Below, one piece after another: positions 57,114-64,000 of a stretch of 64,000 bases of DNA. The DNA lies in the NCBI GenBank assembly GCA_027489375.1, contig JAIXZW010000013.1, positions 124,001 through 188,000 of the forward strand, in the 5' to 3' direction. The position numbers and the translations under genes are program-made. The notes beneath the pieces are model-generated. The model searched no databases, was not told the DNA's origin, and saw only the letters and a list, made by a program, of their open reading frames with translations. The DNA comes from Paracoccaceae bacterium. GTDB lineage: Bacteria; Pseudomonadota; Alphaproteobacteria; Rhodobacterales; Rhodobacteraceae. Numbering within the stretch: position 1 is the stretch's first letter; each line of letters starts with the position of its first letter.

Positions 57114-58228
57114 TCCGCACCCTCACCCTTGCGCTGATGCTGGCCCTTGGCGCGGGCGCGGCCCATGCCGACCGCATCAAGGACCTCGCCTCGGTTGCAG
57201 GGGTGCGGTCGAACCCGCTTGTCGGTTACGGCGTCGTCGTGGGCCTTGCGGGCAGCGGCGACGGCAATACGGGCCTGACGCTGCAATCGCTGCAATCGCT
57301 GATCTCGCGCCTGGGCCTTGTGGTCGATACCGCCGACCTCAACGCCAAGAACGCCGCCGCCGTGATGGTGACGGCGGAGCTTCCGCCCTTTGCCAAAGAG
57401 GGGCAGACCATCGACGTCACCGTCTCGACCGTAGGCTCGGCCAAATCGCTCAAGGGCGGCACGCTTCTGATGACCCCGCTCATGGGCGCGGACGGCCAGA
57501 TCTACGCCATCGCCCAAGGCAACCTCGTCGTCGGCGGCTTGGGCGTGTCGGGCGAGGATGGCTCCTCGCTCACCGTCAACATCCCCACCGTGGGTCGCGT
57601 CCCCGAAGGCGGGCAGGTGGAAAAGGTCGTGGACGCCCCCTTCAACGACAGCGACACCCTCGTCCTCAACCTCAACCGTGGCGATTTCTCCACCGCCTCC
57701 AGCATGGCCAAGGCGATCAACCAGGTTTTCGGCGAAGGCGTTGCAACGGCCATCGACGCCACCTCCGTCTCGGTCCGCGCGCCCTATGATCCGGGCCAGC
57801 GCGTGGCCTTCATGGGCATGGTGGAAAACGTCGAACTCACCCCCGACGCACCCGCGGCCAAGGTGGTGATCAACGCCCGCTCCGGCACGGTCGTGATCGG
57901 CGGCAACGTCCGCGTCACCCCCGCCGCCGTCAGCCACGGCTCGCTTACCGTCAACATCAAGGAAGACCCCACCGTGACCCAAGGGGCGACCGTGGTCAAC
58001 GGTGACAGCGGCGCGGTCGTCGTGCCGGGCCAGACCACCACCACCCCCGACACCACCGTCACCGCCGCCGAGGAAAAGGCCCACACCTTCGTCTTCGATG
58101 CGGGCGTGTCGCTCTCCTCGCTGGTCGATGCGATCAACGCCGTGGGGGCCTCGCCCTCGGACCTCGTCGCCATCCTCGAATCCCTGCGCGAAGCCGGAGC
58201 GTTGCGCGCCGAACTGGTGGTCATCTGA
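57110..58228 (+). CDS. flgI: Flagellar P-ring protein FlgI
   Basis: FlgI forms the peptidoglycan-associated ring. The 372-residue protein has a Sec signal peptide (cleavage after GAAHA), then [20 protein letters not shown] and [20 protein letters not shown], both family signatures, and the C-terminal [19 protein letters not shown]. It uses GTG at 57110, coupled to flgH, and its TGA overlaps the flgJ ATG by one base. Confidence 0.97.
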   Translation: MIRTLTLALMLALGAGAAHADRIKDLASVAGVRSNPLVGYGVVVGLAGSGDGNTGLTLQSLQSLISRLGLVVDTADLNAKNAAAVMVTAELPPFAKEGQTIDVTVSTVGSAKSLKGGTLLMTPLMGADGQIYAIAQGNLVVGGLGVSGEDGSSLTVNIPTVGRVPEGGQVEKVVDAPFNDSDTLVLNLNRGDFSTASSMAKAINQVFGEGVATAIDATSVSVRAPYDPGQRVAFMGMVENVELTPDAPAAKVVINARSGTVVIGGNVRVTPAAVSHGSLTVNIKEDPTVTQGATVVNGDSGAVVVPGQTTTTPDTTVTAAEEKAHTFVFDAGVSLSSLVDAINAVGASPSDLVAILESLREAGALRAELVVI

Positions 58229-58506
58229 TGGACATCAAACCCGCCGCCCCGCTGCACCTGTCGCACACGCCCGACAAGCCCAAGCTGCTGCGTCAGGCCG
58301 CCGAGGGGTTCGAGGAACTCTTCCTCACCCAATTCCTCAAAGCCGCCCGTGCGGGACACTTGGGTGACGACATCATGGGATCGTCGGCGGTGGACAGCAC
58401 CCGCGACATGTTCGACGCGGAAATCGCCAAATCCTCGTCCGGAAACACCGGCTTCGGCATCGCCGATGCGGTCGAGCGGCAATTCCAGCGTTTCACGAAA
58501 GGCTGA
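58228..58506 (+). CDS. flgJ: FlgJ-type rod-binding protein lacking the muramidase domain
   Basis: The 92-residue protein corresponds to the N-terminal rod-binding domain of FlgJ (QAAEGFEELFLTQFLKAARA, SAVDSTRDMFDAEIAKSSS). It lacks the C-terminal peptidoglycan hydrolase domain found in enteric FlgJ. In Rhodobacter sphaeroides a short FlgJ instead recruits a separate lytic transglycosylase. The coupled position (TGATG with flgI) and order flgI-flgJ-flgK are standard. Confidence 0.93.
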   Translation: MDIKPAAPLHLSHTPDKPKLLRQAAEGFEELFLTQFLKAARAGHLGDDIMGSSAVDSTRDMFDAEIAKSSSGNTGFGIADAVERQFQRFTKG

Positions 58507-58512
58507 CGCCCC

Positions 58513-61500
58513 ATGTCCAACATCATGGATATCGCCCGCTCCTCCATCGCCGCCTATCGCACGGCGCTGGGGATCACGGGCGAGAACATCGCCAACGTGA
58601 ACACCGAAGGCTACCGCCGCCGCGACGTGACCACCAGCCAGATCGGCGGCGCGCAGACCACCGTGACCACGCTGGCCACGGGCGGGCAGGGCGTGCAGGT
58701 CAACCAGATCCGCCGCGCCTTCGACCAGCTTCTGGCCGACCGCCTGCGCAGCGCTTCGGGCGATGTCTCCGCCTCAACCGTCACTGTGGATGCGGCAAAG
58801 GCGGTCGAAGCCCAGCTTCTGCCCAATTCCGGCGGCATCGACGCGGCGCTCGAGGATTTCTTCGCCGCGATGGGCAGCCTCGCCTCCTCTCCCGCCGACA
58901 CCGCGCTGCGCCGCGTCACCATCGAAAGCGGCAACACCCTCGCCTCGGCCTTCCAGAACGTCGCGGGGGGCCTCATGCGCCTGCGCGACGACACGATGGA
59001 CGAAGTGGGCATGGCCGCAGCCTCGCTTACCGCCGACCTTTCTGCGCTGAACGAACTCCAGCAGAAATTCACCTCGAACACCGGCAGCGTCGGCGCGCTG
59101 AACCCGCTGCACGACGAACGCGACCGCCTGCTTGCCAGCATCGCAAGCAAGGTCGGCATCTCGGTCGAACTCGACAAGATCGGCCGCGCCCGCGTCACGC
59201 TCGGCACGGGCGGCGGCGGGCCGGAACTGCTGGGCTTCGACGGCGCTGCCGTCGTCACCGACAGCGCCGACCCCGACCTTGCGCTGCAAATCAAGCTCGG
59301 CGGCGTGACCCGCGAAACCCGCCTGATCGGCTCCGGTTCGCTGGGCGGCTACCGCGCGGCCCTGGGCGGCATCGACGACGCCTTGGCCGAGGTGGACAGC
59401 CTTGCCCGCAAGATGGCGGGCGAGATGAACGCGGTCCACCGCGTGGGCCTCGACATGACGGGTGCGGCGGGCGGGGACATGTTCTCGCTCGACGGGTGGG
59501 AAGTCACCCGCGCCAGCGGCAACCAGGGCTTCGCCCGCCTCTCCGTCACTCCCGACGGCCCCGACATCACCGGACCCATCACCCTGACCCGCGACGCTTC
59601 GGCAGGCGTCTGGAATGCGACCGATGCCAACGGCACCCTGCTTGCCAGCGCCGACAAGCTGATCGTCCTCCCGAACCTGACCATCACGGTCGAGGGCGAC
59701 CCCGCCAACGGCGACCGCTTCACCCTGAACCCGACCTCGGGCAAGGCCGCCAACATGCGCTTCCTGCCCCAAATTCCCACACGCCTTGCCGCCGCTGTGG
59801 CCAGCCTTGTGGCCCCCGCCCCCGGCAATACGGGGTCCGGCACCGTGGCGATGGCCCCCACCACCGTGGCCCCGCCCGCCCTGCCGCTGCTGCCCGACCT
59901 GCTTGCCACCGCGCCCGATGCGGCCGCGGCCATCACGCTGCGCAACGCGGGTGTCGTGGGCTACATCGCCGCAGGCTCCACCGCTACGACCCTTGCCAGC
60001 CTCGGCCAACAGGCCACCGCCGACCTGACCGCGTCCGCCAACCCGCAAAGCCTGTCGGTCAGCGCGGGCGGCACTACGACCACCTTCAACCTGTCCACCC
60101 TCGCCGATGGCACCGCCCGCCCCGCAGGCTGGACGCTTTCCGACATCGCCACCGCGCTCGACGATGGCCGCCTGACCGGTCCGGCAGGCGCAACTCTCGC
60201 ATCGCTCGGCCTCTCCGCCGCCGCCAATGGCAGCACGCTCACCCTCTCGCTCGCGTCCGGCAATTTCACCGCAGCCAGCCTCGACGGCACGCCCGCCACC
60301 CTCACCCCCGCCGCCACCCAAGGCGGCACGCTGCAAATCTTCACGCGCGAGGGGCGGCAGATCGCCGGAACCCCCATGTCGGCAGCCGAGGTGGCGCTCC
60401 TTTTCACCCCGCAGAACGGCTTCCTGCCGGGGGCGGAATATGTCTCGACCTACCTCAATGCGGCCTCCGGCACGGGCTATCGTGGCCTGACCCTCGACGC
60501 CACCTACGGCAGCGGGTTGCAAGCCCTGTCGCTGACCCCGAACCCCGTCACCGCTTGGACGGGCCTCACCCCCGCCCCCGCCGCCGCGCCGCAGACGCTG
60601 TCGGTCGACACCGGCCTCGGCCTGCCCGCGACCCTGACCCTGCCCGAAGGCAGCACCGCCAAGCGCCTTGCCGAACTCATCGGCGCGGCGATCCCCGGCA
60701 TGCAGGCCAGCGCCGAAACCAACGTCACGCTCACCGCCTCGACCGATGGCCGCGTCACCTTCAAACTCGCGGGGATGAACACCCAGCCCTTCACCGTAAG
60801 CGGAGACGTTGCGGGCGGCAGGCTCGACAGCCTCGCCCTTGCCGTGAACGCGCTGACCGGATCGACCGGCATCGCGGCGCAGCTTTCGCCCGATGGCTCC
60901 CGCCTGATGCTGAAACAGGCCGATGGCGAAGACATCCGCATCACCGCCCTGACACATGCCGCAGGCGGCACCGTCACCCTGCAACCCGTCACGACCACGG
61001 GAACGGCGGCAGGCAGCGCCACCACCCTTGGCGCAGGGGTGGAAAACGCCCGCATCTCGGGCCAGACCCTGCTGCACCGCGAAACCGGCTTTTCCGTCAC
61101 GATGCGCGGCCAGCGCAGCGACAGCGCCGCCGATGCCACCGCAGGCGGGCTGATCGAAGCGCAAACATCGGCCGCCGGGGCCACCACAGCACTCACCTTC
61201 GCGCTCGACCCCGCCTTCGACGCCTCGGCCCCCGGCATCGCCGGACCCACCGCCTACAGCCTGTCCTTGGGCGGTCGCACGGTCACGCTCGACACCGCCA
61301 CCTCTGCCGCGCAAAGCGGCGGGGATGTGGCAAGCGGCCTCGCCGGCCTGCTGCGGGACAAGATGCCCCAAGCCGCCCTGACAGGCGGCGTCGTGGCGCA
61401 ACTCCCCTCGGACGGGGCGACCACCCTCGTCCGGCTCGACGGTCAGGATTACGTGCTGCGCATGGCAAACGGCGCAGTCACCGTGGCGGGGCCGGAAGCA

Positions 61501-62592
61501 AACCGCCTGTCCGCCACCTTCGGCCCCGACATGCGCCTGCGCCTGACCGTCAACGGCGGCACGACCGATGGCAGCATGATCGAACTGCCCGCAGGCGCGA
61601 ACGGCGCACCCTTCGGCCTTTCCGCCGCCCAGAACCCCACGGGCACCCTGACCGGACAGCCAGCCCTCGGCCCCTTCCCCGCCACGCTTCAGGTCGAAAT
61701 CGCAGGCACCCGCCACAGCCTGACCGTCACCGCAGGCCCGAACGTCACCCTGCCCGCAGGCTTCCCCGGCACCGCCGCCACCGATGCCACGGGCGCGATC
61801 ACCCTGACCGTCCCCGCCAGCGCGGGCGCGGTGCGCATCCTGCCGGGGGCCGCAGCCACGGGCTTCCAAAGCCTTGGTGCCGCGACCACGGTCGCAGGAG
61901 ACACCCTCACCGCCACGGCATCTGACGGCACGCCCGTCAACCTTGCCGCAACCACCCGCTCGCTCGTCGGCCAACGGCTGATGCTCTCGAACCTCCCGCC
62001 CGAGGACCTCATCGTCGTGATGACAGGCTCGGGCGCGCTGCGCATGGCGGGCAGCGTCACCACCGGACCCGCGCCCACCAGCGTGCCGGATGTCGAACTC
62101 CGCGTGCTCGACGCCGCGACCCGCCGCGTCGAACTGCGCGACCTTGCCACCGGCCATTCCATCGGCACCCGCACGCTCGATGCCAGCGGCGGCACGGTCA
62201 TCGGTGGCCTCTCCGTCTCGCTTTCGGGCAATGCCGCCACGGGCGATGCCTTCCGCCTGACTGCCAACACCGATGGCCGCAACGATGGCCGCGCGCTCGA
62301 CGCCATCCTCTCCTTGCGCTTTCCCGATGTGACGACCGGCAAAGGCGGCTTCGCCCGCATCCTGTCGGACCTGCAATCCGAAGTCGGCACCCGCGCCTCT
62401 GCCGCCGAGACGAAGCTGAAGTCCGACACCGCGATTCAGGATACCGTCCGCCGCGCCGATGCCGAACAGGGCGCCGTCGACCTTGATCGCGAGGCCGCGC
62501 GTCTGCTGGAACTGCAACAGGCCTACCAAGCCTCTGCCCAGATCATGACCGTGGCGAAGGACCTTTTCGACACGCTCCTCCGCTCGCTGTGA
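58513..62592 (+). CDS. flgK: Flagellar hook-associated protein 1 (FlgK), unusually large
   Basis: FlgK joins hook to filament. The N terminus (MDIARSSIAAYRTALGITGE, NIANVNTEGYRRRDVTTSQI) and the C terminus (DREAARLLELQQAYQASAQI, TVAKDLFDTLLRSL) are typical. The 1359-residue length is about 2.5 times the common 450-600. The extra roughly 800 residues (about 390-1200) are Ala/Thr/Gly/Leu-rich, beta-rich and internally repetitive in style (LSVSAGGTTTTFNLSTLADG, LTVTAGPNVTLPAGFPGTAA), suggesting surface-exposed domains. Base composition matches the neighbours, so no recent insertion is evident. Confidence 0.94.
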   Translation: MSNIMDIARSSIAAYRTALGITGENIANVNTEGYRRRDVTTSQIGGAQTTVTTLATGGQGVQVNQIRRAFDQLLADRLRSASGDVSASTVTVDAAKAVEAQLLPNSGGIDAALEDFFAAMGSLASSPADTALRRVTIESGNTLASAFQNVAGGLMRLRDDTMDEVGMAAASLTADLSALNELQQKFTSNTGSVGALNPLHDERDRLLASIASKVGISVELDKIGRARVTLGTGGGGPELLGFDGAAVVTDSADPDLALQIKLGGVTRETRLIGSGSLGGYRAALGGIDDALAEVDSLARKMAGEMNAVHRVGLDMTGAAGGDMFSLDGWEVTRASGNQGFARLSVTPDGPDITGPITLTRDASAGVWNATDANGTLLASADKLIVLPNLTITVEGDPANGDRFTLNPTSGKAANMRFLPQIPTRLAAAVASLVAPAPGNTGSGTVAMAPTTVAPPALPLLPDLLATAPDAAAAITLRNAGVVGYIAAGSTATTLASLGQQATADLTASANPQSLSVSAGGTTTTFNLSTLADGTARPAGWTLSDIATALDDGRLTGPAGATLASLGLSAAANGSTLTLSLASGNFTAASLDGTPATLTPAATQGGTLQIFTREGRQIAGTPMSAAEVALLFTPQNGFLPGAEYVSTYLNAASGTGYRGLTLDATYGSGLQALSLTPNPVTAWTGLTPAPAAAPQTLSVDTGLGLPATLTLPEGSTAKRLAELIGAAIPGMQASAETNVTLTASTDGRVTFKLAGMNTQPFTVSGDVAGGRLDSLALAVNALTGSTGIAAQLSPDGSRLMLKQADGEDIRITALTHAAGGTVTLQPVTTTGTAAGSATTLGAGVENARISGQTLLHRETGFSVTMRGQRSDSAADATAGGLIEAQTSAAGATTALTFALDPAFDASAPGIAGPTAYSLSLGGRTVTLDTATSAAQSGGDVASGLAGLLRDKMPQAALTGGVVAQLPSDGATTLVRLDGQDYVLRMANGAVTVAGPEANRLSATFGPDMRLRLTVNGGTTDGSMIELPAGANGAPFGLSAAQNPTGTLTGQPALGPFPATLQVEIAGTRHSLTVTAGPNVTLPAGFPGTAATDATGAITLTVPASAGAVRILPGAAATGFQSLGAATTVAGDTLTATASDGTPVNLAATTRSLVGQRLMLSNLPPEDLIVVMTGSGALRMAGSVTTGPAPTSVPDVELRVLDAATRRVELRDLATGHSIGTRTLDASGGTVIGGLSVSLSGNAATGDAFRLTANTDGRNDGRALDAILSLRFPDVTTGKGGFARILSDLQSEVGTRASAAETKLKSDTAIQDTVRRADAEQGAVDLDREAARLLELQQAYQASAQIMTVAKDLFDTLLRSL

Positions 62593-62603
62593 AAGGCTGA
62601 CCC

Positions 62604-63869
62604 ATGACCTCCATCGGCAACGCCCTGTTCGGCCGCATCGCAATGGAAAACTTCAACCGCCTCTCGGGCGACATCAGCGACCTGCAAGCGCGCATCTCCT
62701 CGGGCAAGAACGACCCGCGCCCCTCGGTCGACCCGATGCGGGCGGCGAAACTGTCCGCCGTCACCGAACAGCGCGGCGCCATCGACCGCTTCACCGACAA
62801 CGCCAAACTCGCCGCCGACCGCCTGTCGCACGCCGACCTTGCCATGACCGAGGTGCAGAAGATCGCCACCTCCTTCCAGCAGATCGCGCTCCGCGCCGCA
62901 TCGGACACCATGACCGAAGAGGGCATCGCAGGCCTGCGGGCCGAGGCGGAATCCCTCCGCATCGCGCTCATGTCCGCCGCCAACAGCCGCGACACGATGG
63001 GCCTGCCGCTCTTTGCGGGCTTCGGCAGCGAACAGCCCTTCGTCGATGGCGCAAAGGGCGTCACCTACCGTGGCGACGGGGGCCGCCCCACGCTGCGGCT
63101 GAACGAAACCTCCACCCTCGCCACCGGCCTGAACGGGGCCGAGGTGTTCCAGTCCATCCCGAACCAGGGCCAAAGCCGCAGCATCTTCGACATGGTCGAC
63201 GACCTGATTTCGACCCTCTCGCTGCCGCTGCAACCCAGCCGCCCCTCGCATGTGGTCAAACAGACCGGCCTTTTCACGCCGCAAGCGGGGCGCGACCCTT
63301 CGACCCTCTCCTTCACCCTGACCGGACCGGACGGCAAGGCCACGATCTCGGCCGAACTGGTCAAGGGCGCACCCGGCCCGCTGCTTGACGCGGTCAACGC
63401 GCAATCGGTCGCCACGGGCATATCGGCCACCCTTGCCGCCGATGGCGAAAGCCTGATCCTGACCTCGCGCGGCGACATCCGCATCGGCGACCTTGCGGGC
63501 AGCGGCACCGGGCGCAAACCCCTCGCCACCCTCGCCCCCTCCGACGCCACGGGCAGCGTCACGGGCAGGATCCAGACCCTGCGCGACAGCCGCCTGTCTG
63601 CCGACCGGATGGTCGGTGCCTTCAACGATGCGGTCAGCCACATCGCGGGCGAACACGCCGCCATCGGCTCGCTCGCCGCCCTTGCCGACAACCATCTCGA
63701 AGTGCTCGCCGCCCGCCGCCTGCGCATCGACGAGGCGGTGGCCGGTCTCGAAGACCTCGACGTCGCCGCCGCGATCACCAAGCTTCAGGGGCTTCTCCTC
63801 ACCGAACAGGCCGCACAGCAAAGCTTCGTCAAGATCAACGGCACCTCGCTATTCGACTATCTCCGCTGA
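62604..63869 (+). CDS. flgL: Flagellar hook-associated protein 3 (FlgL)
   Basis: FlgL is the second hook-filament junction protein and seats flagellin. The 421-residue protein has a flagellin-like N terminus (NFNRLSGDISDLQARISSGK, NDPRPSVDPMRAAKLSAVTE) and a C-terminal helix (DVAAAITKLQGLLLTEQAAQ, QSFVKINGTSLFDYLR). Length is at the large end of the normal range. It is followed by a sigma-54-like site and a secreted-protein gene. Confidence 0.93.
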   Translation: MTSIGNALFGRIAMENFNRLSGDISDLQARISSGKNDPRPSVDPMRAAKLSAVTEQRGAIDRFTDNAKLAADRLSHADLAMTEVQKIATSFQQIALRAASDTMTEEGIAGLRAEAESLRIALMSAANSRDTMGLPLFAGFGSEQPFVDGAKGVTYRGDGGRPTLRLNETSTLATGLNGAEVFQSIPNQGQSRSIFDMVDDLISTLSLPLQPSRPSHVVKQTGLFTPQAGRDPSTLSFTLTGPDGKATISAELVKGAPGPLLDAVNAQSVATGISATLAADGESLILTSRGDIRIGDLAGSGTGRKPLATLAPSDATGSVTGRIQTLRDSRLSADRMVGAFNDAVSHIAGEHAAIGSLAALADNHLEVLAARRLRIDEAVAGLEDLDVAAAITKLQGLLLTEQAAQQSFVKINGTSLFDYLR

Positions 63870-63873
63870 CCCG

Positions 63874-63889
63874 TGGCGCGGCTCTTGCA
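63874..63889 (+). promoter_or_regulatory. Sigma-54-like promoter before the gene after flgL
   Basis: TGGCGCGGCTCTTGCA matches the -24/-12 consensus with one change (A to G in TGGCAC). It lies between flgL and the next ATG at 63900, only 11 bases after the element, so a transcript from it would be nearly leaderless. Confidence 0.6.
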
Positions 63890-63899
63890 AAGCCGCGTC

Positions 63900-64000
63900 A
63901 TGTTCCGAGTCTTCGCCCTTCTCATCGCCCTGCTCCCCACCCTCGCCTCGGCGCAGGAGTGCACCAGCCTCGCCGCGCAGGCGGGCACCGCCGAAGGCCT
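63900..64000 (+). CDS. Secreted protein, 3' truncated; candidate flagellar lytic transglycosylase
   Basis: Only 33 codons are visible: a signal peptide (MFRVFALLIALLPTLASAQE) and the start of a mature part (CTSLAAQAGTAEG). In the R. sphaeroides fla1 arrangement I recall, an orf encoding the soluble lytic transglycosylase SltF follows flgL and partners the short FlgJ. That makes this the best candidate for the missing muramidase. No catalytic motif is within the window, so the identity is positional inference. Confidence 0.55.
   Translation, partial: MFRVFALLIALLPTLASAQECTSLAAQAGTAEG

Noticed and set aside
58774..62643. 1289-codon open frame on the minus strand
   Set aside because: It is exactly antisense to flgK and is a low-complexity Gly/Ala/Arg/Asp shadow.

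Overview
The window reads as chromosome of a high-G+C alphaproteobacterium of the Rhodobacteraceae/Paracoccaceae (Rhodobacter-like) type. The signs are a 47-residue aa3-oxidase subunit IV, a COQ9 protein transcribed divergently from rpsU, a TrcR/DUF1013 regulator, DUF6173, adjacent PHB-synthesis genes phbA and phbB, and a flagellar block arranged flgBCDEF / flgGHIJKL-orf with sigma-54 promoters, the layout I recall from the Rhodobacter sphaeroides fla1 system. I see no tRNA, rRNA, CRISPR array, transposase or phage gene.

Layout. 0-2.6 kb: end of a molybdenum hydroxylase operon (2Fe-2S subunit, large subunit, MoaD/ThiS-like protein). 2.6-7.6 kb: a tyrosine-phosphatase-like protein, then dnaX-ybaB-recR, the convergent trcR and a secreted RNase T2. 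7.6-14.9 kb: quinone oxidoreductase, COQ9/rpsU pair, VOC protein, a six-TM chemoreceptor coupled to a small secreted protein, Lrp regulator divergent from alanine dehydrogenase, mscL. 15-18.6 kb: a tightly overlapping mobA-mobB-unknown-GNAT operon, divergent from azlCD. 18.6-25.3 kb: unknown lipoprotein, cytochrome oxidase subunit IV, the overlapping string acyl-CoA dehydrogenase/MBL hydrolase/DUF6173, a Sua5-type synthase, greA and a membrane protein. 25.6-33.2 kb: ETF-ubiquinone oxidoreductase, TPR protein-ispE, polyprenyl synthase, DUF2007-methyltransferase, DUF465 protein, EamA transporter. 33.3-39.1 kb: PHB metabolism (phbB, phbA, a PHB-depolymerase-family esterase), a B12-binding protein, an acidic unknown and rsgA. 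39.3-45 kb: a 1591-residue RTX protein preceded by about 0.9 kb of mostly non-coding, palindrome-bearing DNA. 45-51 kb: EamA transporter, methyltransferase, and a two-component locus (LuxR-type regulator; cysteine-free molybdopterin-fold periplasmic protein; hybrid kinase with HPt). 51-64 kb: a repeat-motif protein divergent from the flagellar rod/hook genes.

How it works together. The flagellar block is the most coherent unit. Two excellent and one good sigma-54 (-24/-12) sites precede flgB, flgG and the gene after flgL. FlgJ has only the rod-binding half, and the secreted protein starting at 63900 is a good candidate for the missing lytic enzyme. FlgK is about 2.5 times the usual size. The least explained pieces are the RTX protein with six 23-27-residue N-terminal solenoid-like repeats, the periplasmic-sensor/phosphorelay locus at 46.9-51.0 kb, and the proline-rich protein with six DLSAAFA-type motifs next to flgB. 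Gene starts were chosen from ribosome-binding sites, overlaps and family starts, and many differ from the longest open frame.
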